Below, piece after piece: positions 20,895 through 33,000 of a stretch of DNA of 64,000 nucleotides. The notes under the pieces are model-generated. The model was not told the origin of the DNA, did not search any database, and saw only the letters and a program-made list of their open reading frames with translations. The number at the start of each line of letters is the position of its first letter. Positions within the stretch are counted from its first letter, which is position 1. Position numbers and translations under genes: made by a program. Source of the stretch: Callaeas wilsoni (taxonomy: Eukaryota > Chordata > Aves > Passeriformes > Callaeidae). Where the stretch lies: the NCBI GenBank assembly GCA_013398955.1, contig VWPU01018921.1, positions 35,961-99,960 on the forward strand, written 5' to 3'.

Positions 20895-21074
20895 TACAGT
20901 ATAAAGTACAGAAATCTCTATTATTATCCAGAAATGCAAGCTTTTAAACTACAGAAGAGTGTGGATGCTTTGGGTCAGATTCTGAGTTGACATAAGCTGT
21001 GACAGAGGCACATGAGCAGAAGAGCTGTATCAGACTTCCAGAACTCCTTGGGAGTGATGGTAAGTATAGTTTTC
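20895..21074 (+). promoter_or_regulatory. Putative gene B promoter and 5'UTR
   Basis: A TATAAA at 20900-20905 begins only 6 bp beyond the LTR edge and lies about 170 bp before the candidate start codon. A strong donor-like GATG|gtaagt occurs at 21060, 15 nt before that ATG; it could end a noncoding exon but cannot join the membrane-anchor exon in coding frame. Transcription start is not determined. Confidence 0.3.
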
Positions 21075-21082
21075 ATGTACCA
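21075..21082 (+). CDS. TMPRSS11F-like: Gene B candidate first coding exon (ATG TAC CA)
   Basis: The anchor exon at 25667 needs two nucleotides from upstream. ATGTACCA|gtaaag supplies Met-Tyr plus CA, giving MYQINQSAVK. Family members commonly start Met-Tyr, and this start places the Leu-x-Pro before the anchor at residues 14-16. It was the only ATGTA(C/T) between gene A and the anchor exon that I found to give the right phase next to a GT. The Kozak context (ttttcATG) is weak. Alternative: an unspliced in-frame ATG at 25605 with G at -3 and +4. Confidence 0.45.
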
Positions 21083-24000
21083 GTAAAGAGATTTATTTCA
21101 GTAAATAAATTGAAGCACATCACTGTCCTACTATTTGTGTATTTGTTATATTACATTACATTGTAATGTAATATTACAACTATTGCTATAGTGATTTTTA
21201 TAAATTTTTTTCCTCGAAGCACCTTAAGAGGGAGGTACTACATGTATTCTAAAACAGTGGACAGATTTTGTCAATCTAAGCATGCCTCTCTTATAGGAAG
21301 AGACTAAAAGCAAAGGTCATGTAATAGCCCACAAGAGATCATCTCTAGGTGACTGTTTTGGGTTTGGCTTTTCATCAGTCTGTCCTGTCAGCACCTTTCT
21401 TGAGCAGCCACTGTCAGTGGGTGCGTGCCACAGCAGAGCCTGTGCTCTCTTTCCTGGTGCATGCTGACTTAGCTGGACACTGTCTCTGATACAAAGCTCA
21501 CCGCAGGTAATGGAGGTGTTCCACAGGTGTCTGAGCGTGCTTCCAGCCCTGGGGGGGAAAACCTTTGAGGCTTTTCCTCTGAAGCAGACAGTTTGACTCA
21601 TAGATGGCAATTTTAATTCTGCTTCTTTGCAAGAAGTGAACCTAAATTTCGGTAGGTAAAAGACATTAATTTCTTCTGTAAACTAACATTTTCAGGCTGC
21701 AGTGAGGCATGTGCATGTATGATTTATTTAATGCAATGTTTATAATTTGTTTATTAAACAGCACCCTTAAAAACCCAAGTTAGGATATTAGGCAATATTT
21801 TAATTTTCCTTTGAGACTAACATTTTTCTTTTGATACTCTTCTATTACTAAAAATCAGATATAATTAACTGTGTCCTTCTTATGCCTTCTAAAATGCATA
21901 ATGGTAGGGATCCCTCTGGCTCTGTATTCATTGGTGGGAGCTCCTTGTTGAGGAAAAGGTTCCTGGAGGGCTTCTTTGTGTATGATGTGGAGGAACCCAA
22001 GTATGGAGTGCAGGGCTCCAAATCAGGTACCACTGTTCAGGAAAGGTCTCAGTGGGTATTTCTGGGAAAACATCAGCTGAACATCAGTTGAAAAAGCCGA
22101 GGCAATGTTGGGAATTATTAGGAAACAAAGAGAGGACAAAGAAGTAAAATTGTTACGTCAGTGTAAACAAGTCTATGTCAGTTTTTGTTCTTTCTCTTTG
22201 CCAGCAAGTATTTCACTCCTCTTCCTCATTGGAAAAATCTTAATCTGAGACTTGGCAGTCTTCTGCCAAGAGATGAAATCTTGTCCTTGTTTGCAGTGTG
22301 TTTAAGATTACTGCACAGTCATGGCTTACCGGGAAAGAGCAGAGTTTGTAGGGAAGCGGGAAGGGCCACTTAAGCTGCAAGCAGAAGGGACCTTGTCAGA
22401 AAGCCCTCTGAGATCAGTGGGAAGCTTTCAGCTTCAGGTATTTGGTTCAGGCTTAAAACTTCCACTTCTGCTCTGGAGGACTTCAGTGACCTTCCCAGCT
22501 GGAGTGTTTTTAATCTTAGCGTGCATTTCTAGGCTACAGTCCCTGTTCCCTCACTTTGAGCACATAGCTCCCAAGGAGTTAGCAAAGACTGCTTGACTCC
22601 TGGTCTGAGAAAAATAAATTAAACTTTTATCAGCTCTCTGCGCAGCATTCAAGCCCCGACAGGTCATCACATGGATCTCAGTCGTTTCAGTTCTGGCATT
22701 GTTACTTCTCTTTTGTGAACTGAATCCCTGTAAATGCTGTTCAAGTCTACACAGTGGGACATGACAGATAAAACAACTAATTTTTGAGAACGAACCTTAG
22801 AAGGTACAGCAAAGCAGCAATAAAGCTCAAAGTTAATGGGAATCAAAAAAATATCAGTTCAGTGATCTTTGTGGGTTTGTCTCACAGATATCTTTTAAAA
22901 CCTGTGTTTGAAATCTTCTTAGTAGCCTGCAGCATGTCTATTCAAGATGTCTATCCAGATAGTACAGCCTAACCAAGGATATTTTGCTCAAAAACACCTT
23001 TTGTTTTTAAAACCAATTTTCATTTTTAAAAGAAATTAGGAATGGAGAATAAAATTTAATAGCTGTTTCATGTTTATATATAAAAGGAAGGGGGAAAGTT
23101 TAAAATAGATCAAGAAAAAAGATGTCCAAGTCCCAAACAGCATCCTCTCCTCCCATTAAGTGACTTTCTAAGATGAATTTGTCAAATAGCTTCTTGTTTG
23201 AAGAATTTCAGTTTAGAAGCTGGTGCTGAGACCCCTCTGCACCTCTTTGAAATAATGTTCTCAAACAGGTTTCATGAATTAGGTGAAAGTTGTGTGTGAG
23301 TAGAATTACACGTGTAACTGTTGTGGACTGGGGCTTCTGTTTGTTAATGATAACATGGAACTTGAAGTAGAAGAAATAAAGAATAAAAGTTAAAAAATGT
23401 TACACTATATACAAGAGAATGCTGAAAAGGTTTCAAATTTATAGTACTCTCTTTAATCGTGTCCTAGCCATGTTACTTCTGGTCTGAAACCGCTGTTTCA
23501 CTGATATGATAGGCAGTAATTTCTTCAGGCTCACCTACTGCGGTGCAGAGGTGGCATTCAGCCTTTCAAATGGGCTTCTCCAACCCAGCATTTTGGTTTG
23601 AGGTTATGCCAGGATCATTATAGCTGAAACATCTTCCGAGTGTTTTCCTTCCGTGCAGCCTAATCAAGACAACTGCTTCTTAAATGAGAGTATCTACAAG
23701 AATACAAGTGTAGGTTGTCTTAAGTTAAATGCATTTTTGTGTTTGTTTTGTTGGCTTTTCTTGTAGCTCAGTCTCATTTCAGACATAGTAGACACATTTG
23801 CAAAGCATATAAGCTGTGCAAAAGACGACTACCTGGAATGAGGGAAAAAAACCCCAACAAACCATAAAACAACAAATGCATGTGACAAATTAAAGTTGAA
23901 CTCACCACTGACTTTATGATTTCACCAAAAAGCTACAACTTAGAAATATTATTATTAGTGCAGTAGAATCCTGACTATTTATTCTTGCATATTTTTCATT

Positions 24001-27000
24001 TCTCCAGTTGAAGTTTTAAGGCAATTGTCATACAATAGTCTCAGAAATAATTTTGGAGGTGCTTATATCTGAACTGTTAACAGGACTATTTAATTTCAGT
24101 CTTTGTTTTTTGGGAATCTTGTTGGTTGGTTGGTTGGTTGGTTGGTTGGTTGGTTGGTTGGTTGGTTGGTTGTTTTTTGTTTGTTTGGCATTTTGGGGGT
24201 GGTTTTTTTTGCTGTGGAGTCACAAATGAGTTTTGACGCAAACTTGATGAGAGGTTAATGGCTGTTATACAGAATAGCAGGAGGGAAGGATACACTAAAT
24301 AGGACATGCAGAACAAGTCAGAACAGATCCAAGTGACAAATTATTACTCCCATTTTCATTCAATCACATATCATGATATTTGTCCTGAGTCAGTTGTTTC
24401 CCAAGCCAAAGTAATAAGATTGTAATTGTAAGGCATTGCAATGGAATTAGAATGAAATATCAGGATCTGCTTTGGTATTTATGACCCATGCACAGTTGCT
24501 TGCTGTCCCTTTCCTGCACACGGCTGCAGGGGTCACTTGCAAATATTTCAACTTATTTGAATGTATTTAAACTTCTGGCTCATGAGATGTGTGTTCTGGG
24601 AGCGAGTTGTATGTACTTTGTACGTGGGAACTCACTGAGGCGCCCTCGGGAGAGGATCCCTGCAGCCTGCTTTCCTGGAGCAGGCTGTACCTTAACCTGC
24701 AGGTGTGCATGTCCTCATGAGTGAGGTATCTGAAGCAGAATGAAGGACTCTTTACCAAAAATCGTGGCTTCTTGTTCTGTGTTTTGGAATGGCTGATAAC
24801 GTAATAGAAAAATGGCTTTAAGGTTCTTAAGAAGTCTTTGAGTTTATAGACCAAGACAGAATTTGCTGTAACCAACTTTTTTTCAGGCAGTTTTTGTTTA
24901 TAATACTGACTGCACATTGGCTTTCCATGAGTTAATTTGGATTAGTACCCACGTAATTAAGAGCACAGCAGAGAGAAGCATCTGGTGAAGCTTCCTACTC
25001 ACATGTCCTTGCCCTTCCCTGTCATTGTATCACTTCAGCAAATACTGCTTAAAGCATTACTTGCCTTTGTGTTTAGATTCAGTCTGAGTAAAACAGGAAG
25101 CACAGGCTGGCCCTCGGAAATCTCTTTCTCTTTTTTGTCCAGCTCTGTTTTGAAGGCTGAAATGGACTGAGCAGCTGGAATAATGTATAGATATGTACTA
25201 CACAAAGCATGGGATCTTTTTTACCAATTTAACTGCACAAAACAGTTTTGGGAGCAAAGGTGCCAGTGTGTCTGATAACTGATTTGCTTAACCAATTGAA
25301 AGCTGCATACGTTGCTGAGTGAAAGTCCACCTAGCTGAAAAATAAGTTTTATTCTTGCAGATTTCTAGTCGGGAGTCACATAAGAATCTTAGTGGGACTC
25401 CTATTTAATTTGGCCCTAATAATACCCAAACCCTCAAACTTGTCTGTGTTCTTTGACTTCTAGCACATCCCAACACCTATTTCAAAACAGTCTTGAATCA
25501 TGGTTTCATTTTCAAGGATGTTGGGTGAGAAGTCAATTAATATTGCTGGGAAGAATCAACAAATGTTGAGGGAGAAAACTTTAGCTTAATTTTTTTGGGG
25601 GGGGATGGGGGCCTTAAATACAAAAGGATCTCTTATTAATCTCCCTTTGTTCTCATTTTTCCCCAGAATTAATCAGTCAGCCGTCAAAATAAGACATCTT
25701 GAGCCCTGGAAAATTGCTGTAATTGTCATTGGAACAGCAGTGGCAGCAGCTATCACCATTGGTCTCCTAGTTTATTTTCTGACATATGGTAAGTTTGCAT
25801 AACGTATTGCTATTCCTATGCTTAGTGAATTTCCTCTGTGCTTGTTGTGCCGGGTGGTGCTGGGAGTTTTCACCAGTCTATCTAAAGCTTATTTGGGGAA
25901 AAAAATACTGGCTTCTCTAGAGCTCTCTTTCCCTCCTGATTTAGCATCTTTGCAGATCTCCTAGGAACATTTCCTACCGTGCGGGGTGATTGAGGGCTGT
26001 GGTTTCGGTTGGTTTTCATTTACTTTCACTTCTTTCACATTTTTCTCATGATCTACTTCTGGGATGAAGTCAACACACAGGTGTCTGGTCTCCCCTACAT
26101 GAGTGACAAACAGAGCCTTCTGCATGTCTCTCTGAGGTGTTTCTCTGTTCCCTTTCCCTGATCACTTCCCACAGCAGCTTCCTGCCAGGGCTTGGTGTTG
26201 AGTGGACAGGCCAGGAAGGAAGGTAACTAAGCAGCAAGATGCAGCCTGTGATCCTGTGTGAGCCACAAGTGCTGTTGGTTGGCCACAAATGTAACTGTTG
26301 GGGAAACTTGGATTAGATCATGTAACTGAATCGAATGCTTGCTCCTGGGCTCCTAGCTTTTGGAAGCTGTATTTGAATGAGTTGGATACAGGTGAAGGCT
26401 CACCCACTCCCTAGATGTCAGGATATCAGTTAGCACCAGGTGTTTCTCTAAAAGTTCATTCATCTTGGTGCTTTGAGTATTGCCTGTTCCTCTTCTTTCC
26501 CTTACAGATCAGAAGCTGTTCTATTACAGTGCCAATGTAAAAATCACCAACATCCGGTACAATAATGAATTTTCCAGACAGTCGTCAGGAAGATTCAGAG
26601 ACCTGAGCGAGAGGGTTGAGAGACTGGTAAGTTTGGACCATTGTGCCTTTCCATTAAGGACTGTGTGATAACTAAAGAGTCATTAATGTGAACAGCACAC
26701 TCGGAGAGCACAGGGTCTGGTGTACCCTCCGTCCCCTGGTGGGCAGACCTGGGAAATGGATAGCATGAGAGGCATGACCATACCTGGCAGACCAGGCGCT
26801 TGTCACTCAGCATCTTCTAGCCCGTCACTTCTCCCTATCCCTGCAGTGATGAAGTAGATATTTAAAATAATCTCAGCTTTCTCCTATACCTCTGATCATA
26901 GAATCACAAAATATTCTCAGCTGAAAGGGTCTCACAAGGACCATCGACTCCAGCTCTTAAGTGAAATGCCCATACAGTGATTGAACCCACAACCTTGGTG

Positions 27001-30000
27001 TTTTTAGCAGCAAGCTCTAACCAGATGAGCTAATCTCATCATTTATGTGTGTTCTCTTTCCATGCCCCGAGCCTGGCATTGTGATTTACATCCCATTGTC
27101 TCTAAGCAAAGCATTCTTTTACACCCTCTCCTTTACAGGGTGGGGAACTCTACCTGTTGGGCTGTTACTCTGTGTTGAAAAAACAACACACAAGCCCTTT
27201 TCCTGTGCCTTTGGTATGTTTTGTTGGGAAACCATCCTACAAATAGCAGAGGCTGCTGAGTGGCTCTCAGTCATACAGTAGCTATGGAAATAAATAGACC
27301 CATTGCAATTTCCTTTCTTGTTTTCTCTTTGAGACACTACCCCAGAGATGCTAATTACAGAGTTCATCTCTATACAACAATAAGCATGTGATTGTGCTTG
27401 TATCTTTTTGTGTTTCGTTCATCAGAATCCGATGCATATCTCTTACCTCCTGTTTGGCAACCATGCACAGATACCCAGTTAATAGGACAATGCTTTGCTC
27501 TCCACTACCATTTAATTTAGGGCAATGTCACTTGTCCACAACAAAATGTGAGCTGTGCTGGACATTGCTCTGAAGTACGGTGCTGCGTAGGGACTTGGCA
27601 GTGCTAGCATCTCTTCACAGCTCCACTTCTGAGGGCCTCAGTGGTCTTAGTCAAGTTGTCCTCTTCTCTGTACATGTCTGTTCTCTTTCTGCCCTCTTTG
27701 TCTACTGGGACCTATAGCAGATTTCCCAGGATGTGCTTCTGGTGCATATCTGTATGTATAGAGTCTTACACAAGCTGCATTTGCTTAGGTGCTACCACTT
27801 TACAACTATTACCTAATAATTGCAGGCTTTTTGCCTTGTGATATAGGACCTTGGAGAGGGAATGTTCTCCCTGACCAAGAAGACACTGTGTATTGCTGAT
27901 GGGGAAGGAAGGCAAGGACTGGGAAAGAGTCTGAGGAATAACGCTTCATTGAGTACAGTTGTATCCTTTTCTCCCACTCCATTCCTTCTTCATTTTTTTA
28001 AAAACATGTACCTCCTTTGGCAAAGAAACACTTATTTTAGCTAAGAAGTTCTTTTAGAAAGTGTCCAGTGCAGTCAGACTTCCTCTGAACGTGGCTATCA
28101 ATTTAGATGCTTGAATGGAAGCCAATGCTTTAGAAACCCCATCTCCTCTCTGGGTGTTGAGCAGTTCTGACAGTAGTGACAGTAAATACCAGTGCAGGTT
28201 AAGCAGTGAGATCCATTATATCAGGGCATGTTAATTGTACCTGATAAGTAACACCATAACAAACATACACAGACCTGTGTTGTCTTTCTTTCGTTCCTGT
28301 AACTTTTCTTAAGAGCTGTCCTTAATTCAGCCATTAAATTCTACGCTCTTCTCTCAAATTTTATGAATTCTTTGCTTATATAAATGGTCCCTACCATAAG
28401 TTTGACTTTTGTGGTTTTAATTCCGGGTGTTCCATTTAACAAGGATATATGAGATTGAGAATTGTCCGTAACTTTATTGAAAGCAACTCCATAGAGTAAT
28501 AAAACAGTGTGTTCCTTGTAAGTCTGATTTTATAACAGCAAAACTCATCTTGTGGTGATAAAAATCAGAGCAATCTTTCCAGACACACATATCCTCTTGA
28601 TATCTTGACAGACAGCTGTCTCAGAACATCTGCATTTTCATTCTCAGCATCTTCACAGCAACTCTATGATAGAGGAGGAGAGAGTTGAGTTCTTTATCAC
28701 ACTTTCTAATTTGTGTGGATTTACCAAAAGCCTTTGCTTTTCTTTCCCTGGCTGGTGTCAGGGTTTGGATGTCCAAGCCTTCCCATTGTCACAGTAGTAA
28801 CGATACCTTGGGCTCATGTTGTGAAACAGTGAGTCAATGCAGATAAATGCAATGTCTTTCTCAACACTTGGTGCAAAGTGAACAGAAGTGAATCATCTCT
28901 GATAATCAGAAGCATTCAAATTAACTGAGTTAGTGCAACTCCCTGCCAAGTGTTCCCTTCTCTGACTCCTTCCTGATGAAGCCCTTCTTCATTTATCTCT
29001 AGAAAGACCCAGAAAGGAGCTCTTTTCAGAGCTGGTGTTTCACCAGGAAAAATGTTTTTGCTTCCATATGGAAGTCATATAGTGACTTCCTTGGGACCTG
29101 CAGCAAATGCCCAATGTTTGCTTTGGTTTCCAGATTTGAATAGTAACACCCATTGTGTGAACAACATTCCTGACTCTTATCTCATTAAAGGTGGGAGGGA
29201 ATGCAGCCAGATCATGCCAGAGAGCTGATGAAGCTGGTGCACCAGTCAACATCTCAGGGCTGACTGGAAAGTCTGGAAAATGTCTTCTGGGGTGGAGCTG
29301 GGGGGACTGAGGAACAGATGATGAAAGGTCTCTGCTCCTTGACTGGCTTCCTGTGAGTGTCTGTGAGTGTTCCCTTTGTGCTCTCTTGAAAAATCTTGAC
29401 TGAATGCCACTAGGGAAAGAGAGATTCCAGCTCACCAGAGCCTCCTCGTTTTTCTAGCTGGACCAGTCCCTTTTCCCTTGCCAAGCTAAAATGCTCTGTG
29501 CCAGACTGACCCCTCTAACACTGGATAAAAAGGGCACAGTCACAGCCTTATGGCTCCTTCTCCAAGGTGCCTCTATTTTATAGTGGGTTCACTTATTGTG
29601 TGGCTCATTTGCACAACTTTTACCCACTGTTTTTCTCCAAGTCCTTCACTAGACTTAGATTTAGTTTTGTTCTCCCTTGAAATGTATTAATTCTCTTGGA
29701 TTTCCCAAAAATGCCTTGGAGACCCTAACTACCCTCTTACTGACACTATCCTGGGAGAGATTTCCAAGGCCTTGCATGAAGCTTTGCTTCTTCAGCCTCT
29801 CTGCCATGCCAAAGAGTGGAGAGAGCTGGGACAATCAGATAGACCTGGGTGACTGGGATGATCCCAGCTGCCTACTCTGGGCAGCTGCAGTAACTGCCCT
29901 GTGTGCAGGAAGAAGGGTGGAGGGGTGTTGTGTCCTGTGTAGAAAGTCATCTTTGACCCCAAGGGAAGGGGATGTGCAATCAGGAGAGCTTGAAATGAGT

Positions 30001-33000
30001 ATCTCAGTTTCAGTGGAAATTGTCTCAGCTGAAGGCTGGCAGGTTTCTAGCTGTGAGAGAGAGGTGGATGTCAAGCAGCCACAGCAGGTGATCCCTTCAG
30101 TACATGGCTGGTTGCTCAATAGAAACAGACATCAGCCTTTACCCTGCCCCCCAGGGGTTTGTAAATGCACCTGCTGGCTCTTTTTTGCCACTACAATAAA
30201 TTTCTGATACTTCCCCCTAGGAGTTATGGGCTGTCCCCTCTTTGAGGAGAGCCTGTGCAACCCTTCTCCTTTCTCAGGCACCTTGTATGTCCCCATCTCC
30301 TTCTCTGGCCAGAGCTGTTCCCAGCCCTGCTGTGTGGCTGCTTCTCCCTGCCCTAGTCCACGTGTCTGTATGGAATCTTGTATTGGACACTGTACCCTTC
30401 CCAGCTTCTGGGGCTTTGTCCTGTCATTCCCTACTCACTCCTGCTGCCATGTGCTAGTAAGCCGGGCTGTGAGCTGGGTGGGTGGATGCTCCTCAGGTAA
30501 GAGTGTAGCATGCCTCCCTCCTTGGCTGGTTGGGTGGCTGGGGGAGAGTTGAAGGGTTTGTTTTCCCTCCTGGAGTGCCTTGAGCTATGGAATGGACTGA
30601 TGTGGATTTCCCCCGTTGCCTCACAATCCAGAAGGCACCTGGGCTATCCCCTGTCCTTCCACCATCTGAAACCAGCACAGAACTAACTGACTGGATCTGG
30701 GCCGAGTGGTTGTGGATTACATTAAAATAATACCTGGATACTTCCCCATGGAAACTACTGCCTACTCAAATATTTCTATTGAATTAATGGAATTTCATCA
30801 ATTTTCACCTCATGACTCAGCATTGTGTGTCAGGATATCTCTTTTAGAAACAGATGTCTTGCTTCAGCTACTTCAAGTGACAAGAGAATCTTCTATGTCC
30901 TGAAGTACAGGTGTTGGGGGAAAGTTTTTAATTAACACAGCTCTTGAAGTTTGTCCTGTTTGATAGAGCTGCATTAGTGTGGGTTTAATTTGATGTGTCT
31001 ACTGGGTATTGCAGAGGCACGTGAGATTCCACAGGAAAATGCTGCAGAACAGTTCTGGTAACAGTGCCTGTTCTCGGTAGGTTGAAGGGCTCACTGCTGA
31101 GTCCCTGTACTGGAACTGGTGAGGAAGGAGGCAGTTTTCTCCCTTGGCAGATGATGATTTTAGAGGTTGTTAAGACAATTCTCTCACTATGAATGGGGTG
31201 GAGAAGAAACAGAGAAGCAACAAGGTGCCATGCACCTCCTTCCCTTCCCCGCAGCTCTGACTCTGATAACCCTGTTTGGTGGAAGGGTTAGCCTTCAAGA
31301 GGATGCTTGTAACTGAAAGGCTCTCTGCTTTATACCCAGGGATAAGCTTGCATCATCCCAATATCGGGAGGTATCTTGTATCCTGTAAGTTGTGAACAGC
31401 TTACTGTCACATCTGCAGGGCCAAAGGGTTAGTCAAAGTTCTGCTTAGGGTTTCTATCTGAGCTGAACTCCAATGAAGCCTGTCTGAAAACACCAAGAAC
31501 AGCAGCAAGTGAGCAGATGAGGCTGCCGTTTTACGGCACTTGGCCTTATAGGGTCACACGTGACTCAAGTCTTCCTGGGGAGCAGAAGTGTGTGTATTTG
31601 GGAGAGAGAGGGTGGTGAAATACAAATCCCTTCAGAGCAGATAGCTGCAAAGCCAGGTGAAACTGCATGAGGTGTGTTTGTCACACCTTCCACGTGGGTG
31701 TTTAGATAAAGCTCCAAATTCTGTGGCTTGCTTCATCAGTGCCTTACGGTCCTTGGGTCGGGAGGTTAATTCAGCAGGAGCAGATCCCCAAGGCAGCAGG
31801 TTTTTGAAACACTCCTAAAGAATATTTGTTCTGGGAGACCAGACTGTGAGGATCATTTTAGAGATGATAACCATACATGCCCCGAGAAAAGGGAGTACAC
31901 TGAATTTCAAGGGAGCCTAACACGACCCTCATTTTTACAGGAAATGGAAAAGTGCAGGTATCTACAAGTATCATGTAGATTCATTTCCCGTGTGTGCAAA
32001 ACCCCCATTTATTTTCCCCTCTTAGCCCTTAAAACAAAAGAAAATTTAAGATAAATTAGCCAAATCAGAAATTATGATATCTGCAGCAGCCAGATCTTTC
32101 CAAGGACTTTTCAGAATCTTGCAGCACCCAGACTAAACGGAGTAAGAATGTTCTCACTGTAATAAATTTCAAAAGAGATTTGGCAGTGTTAACAGATAAG
32201 GATCCCAAAATCTAAACCCTAAGTCTCTATTTAAACTCAAGCATTCCTAGGCTTTATATGTGCTCCCTCAAGTAATTACATAGTACCAATCTGAGGTGAA
32301 AAGATCAGATCTTTTATTGAAAGATTTTCTTGTTCATCACTAAAGATAATTTTGTGTACAAATGCATCTATAGTACAAAAGCCAGAATAATTAAGTTTTT
32401 TAAATTTAGCTTTTTAGAGACTTTTAAAATAATAGTCTTCCTTTTTTCTTCTCCTGAAAAATAAGGTTGTAAAATCGGGGAAAAAATCTTTTATCTATGT
32501 AAAAAAAGTTATTTAAGGAACATTTTGAAAAGAAAAATACTAAAATTAATTTAGGGCATTTGATAACTTCTGCTGTATACACTTAATTTTAAGGGAACGA
32601 TTCTCACAAATAGGAAGCATTGCCCTTGGACTAGCGTGGTACAATCGGGGTGCCCTCTATGGGTGGCTGGGGCTAGAAACAAAGCAGAAAGGATTTTCCA
32701 CGGTAATTCAGCCAAGAGGGAAACAGCAATGGATCAGTGGCCAAGATGACAGCCTGGCAACTTGTTTATTTAGCTCTGGAATTAGAGGCTGACAGCACAC
32801 TTGACTGGCAGTATGTATATATACAGGTGTGGCCCTAAAGAGATAGGTGAAATGCTGTATTCTGGGAGAGGAAATAACTCACAGAAAACACCTGCATCTC
32901 ACTTGTGATGCTGTTTTTAGAAGTTTCTATTGCAATTAAAAGAAGAAAGACCACTGGGATAGATATACACTGCAATGATTTAAAAACTGGGATGCTTTCT

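Larger units (their letters stand above)
21083..25666 (+). other. TMPRSS11F-like: Gene B putative first intron
   Basis: 4.6 kb between the candidate first exon and the anchor exon. Contains a perfect 13-bp inverted repeat (21148-21174), a TTGG microsatellite (24119-24172) and a G-run (25597-25611). No other gene recognised. Confidence 0.5.

Noticed and set aside
21012..21060. Coding first exon ending GTGATG|gtaagt
   Set aside because: The donor is strong, but its phase leads straight into AAT TAA at the anchor exon. It can only be noncoding, if used at all.
25183..25194. ATGTATAGATAT as an alternative gene B start
   Set aside because: The adjacent gtacta gives phase 0, incompatible with the anchor exon.
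26965..27037. tRNA-Ile-like sequence on the minus strand
   Set aside because: Diverged from a functional tRNA and continuous with a CR1-like tail, so it is the head of a SINE rather than a tRNA gene.
29040..29435. 131-codon minus-strand open frame
   Set aside because: Low-complexity Ser/Pro/Gln composition with no recognisable homology; no supporting context.
29677..30207. 176-codon plus-strand open frame, the longest in the window
   Set aside because: No domain, signal or family resemblance; it lies in a GC-richer intronic stretch, and no matching splice or promoter context was seen. Likely chance.
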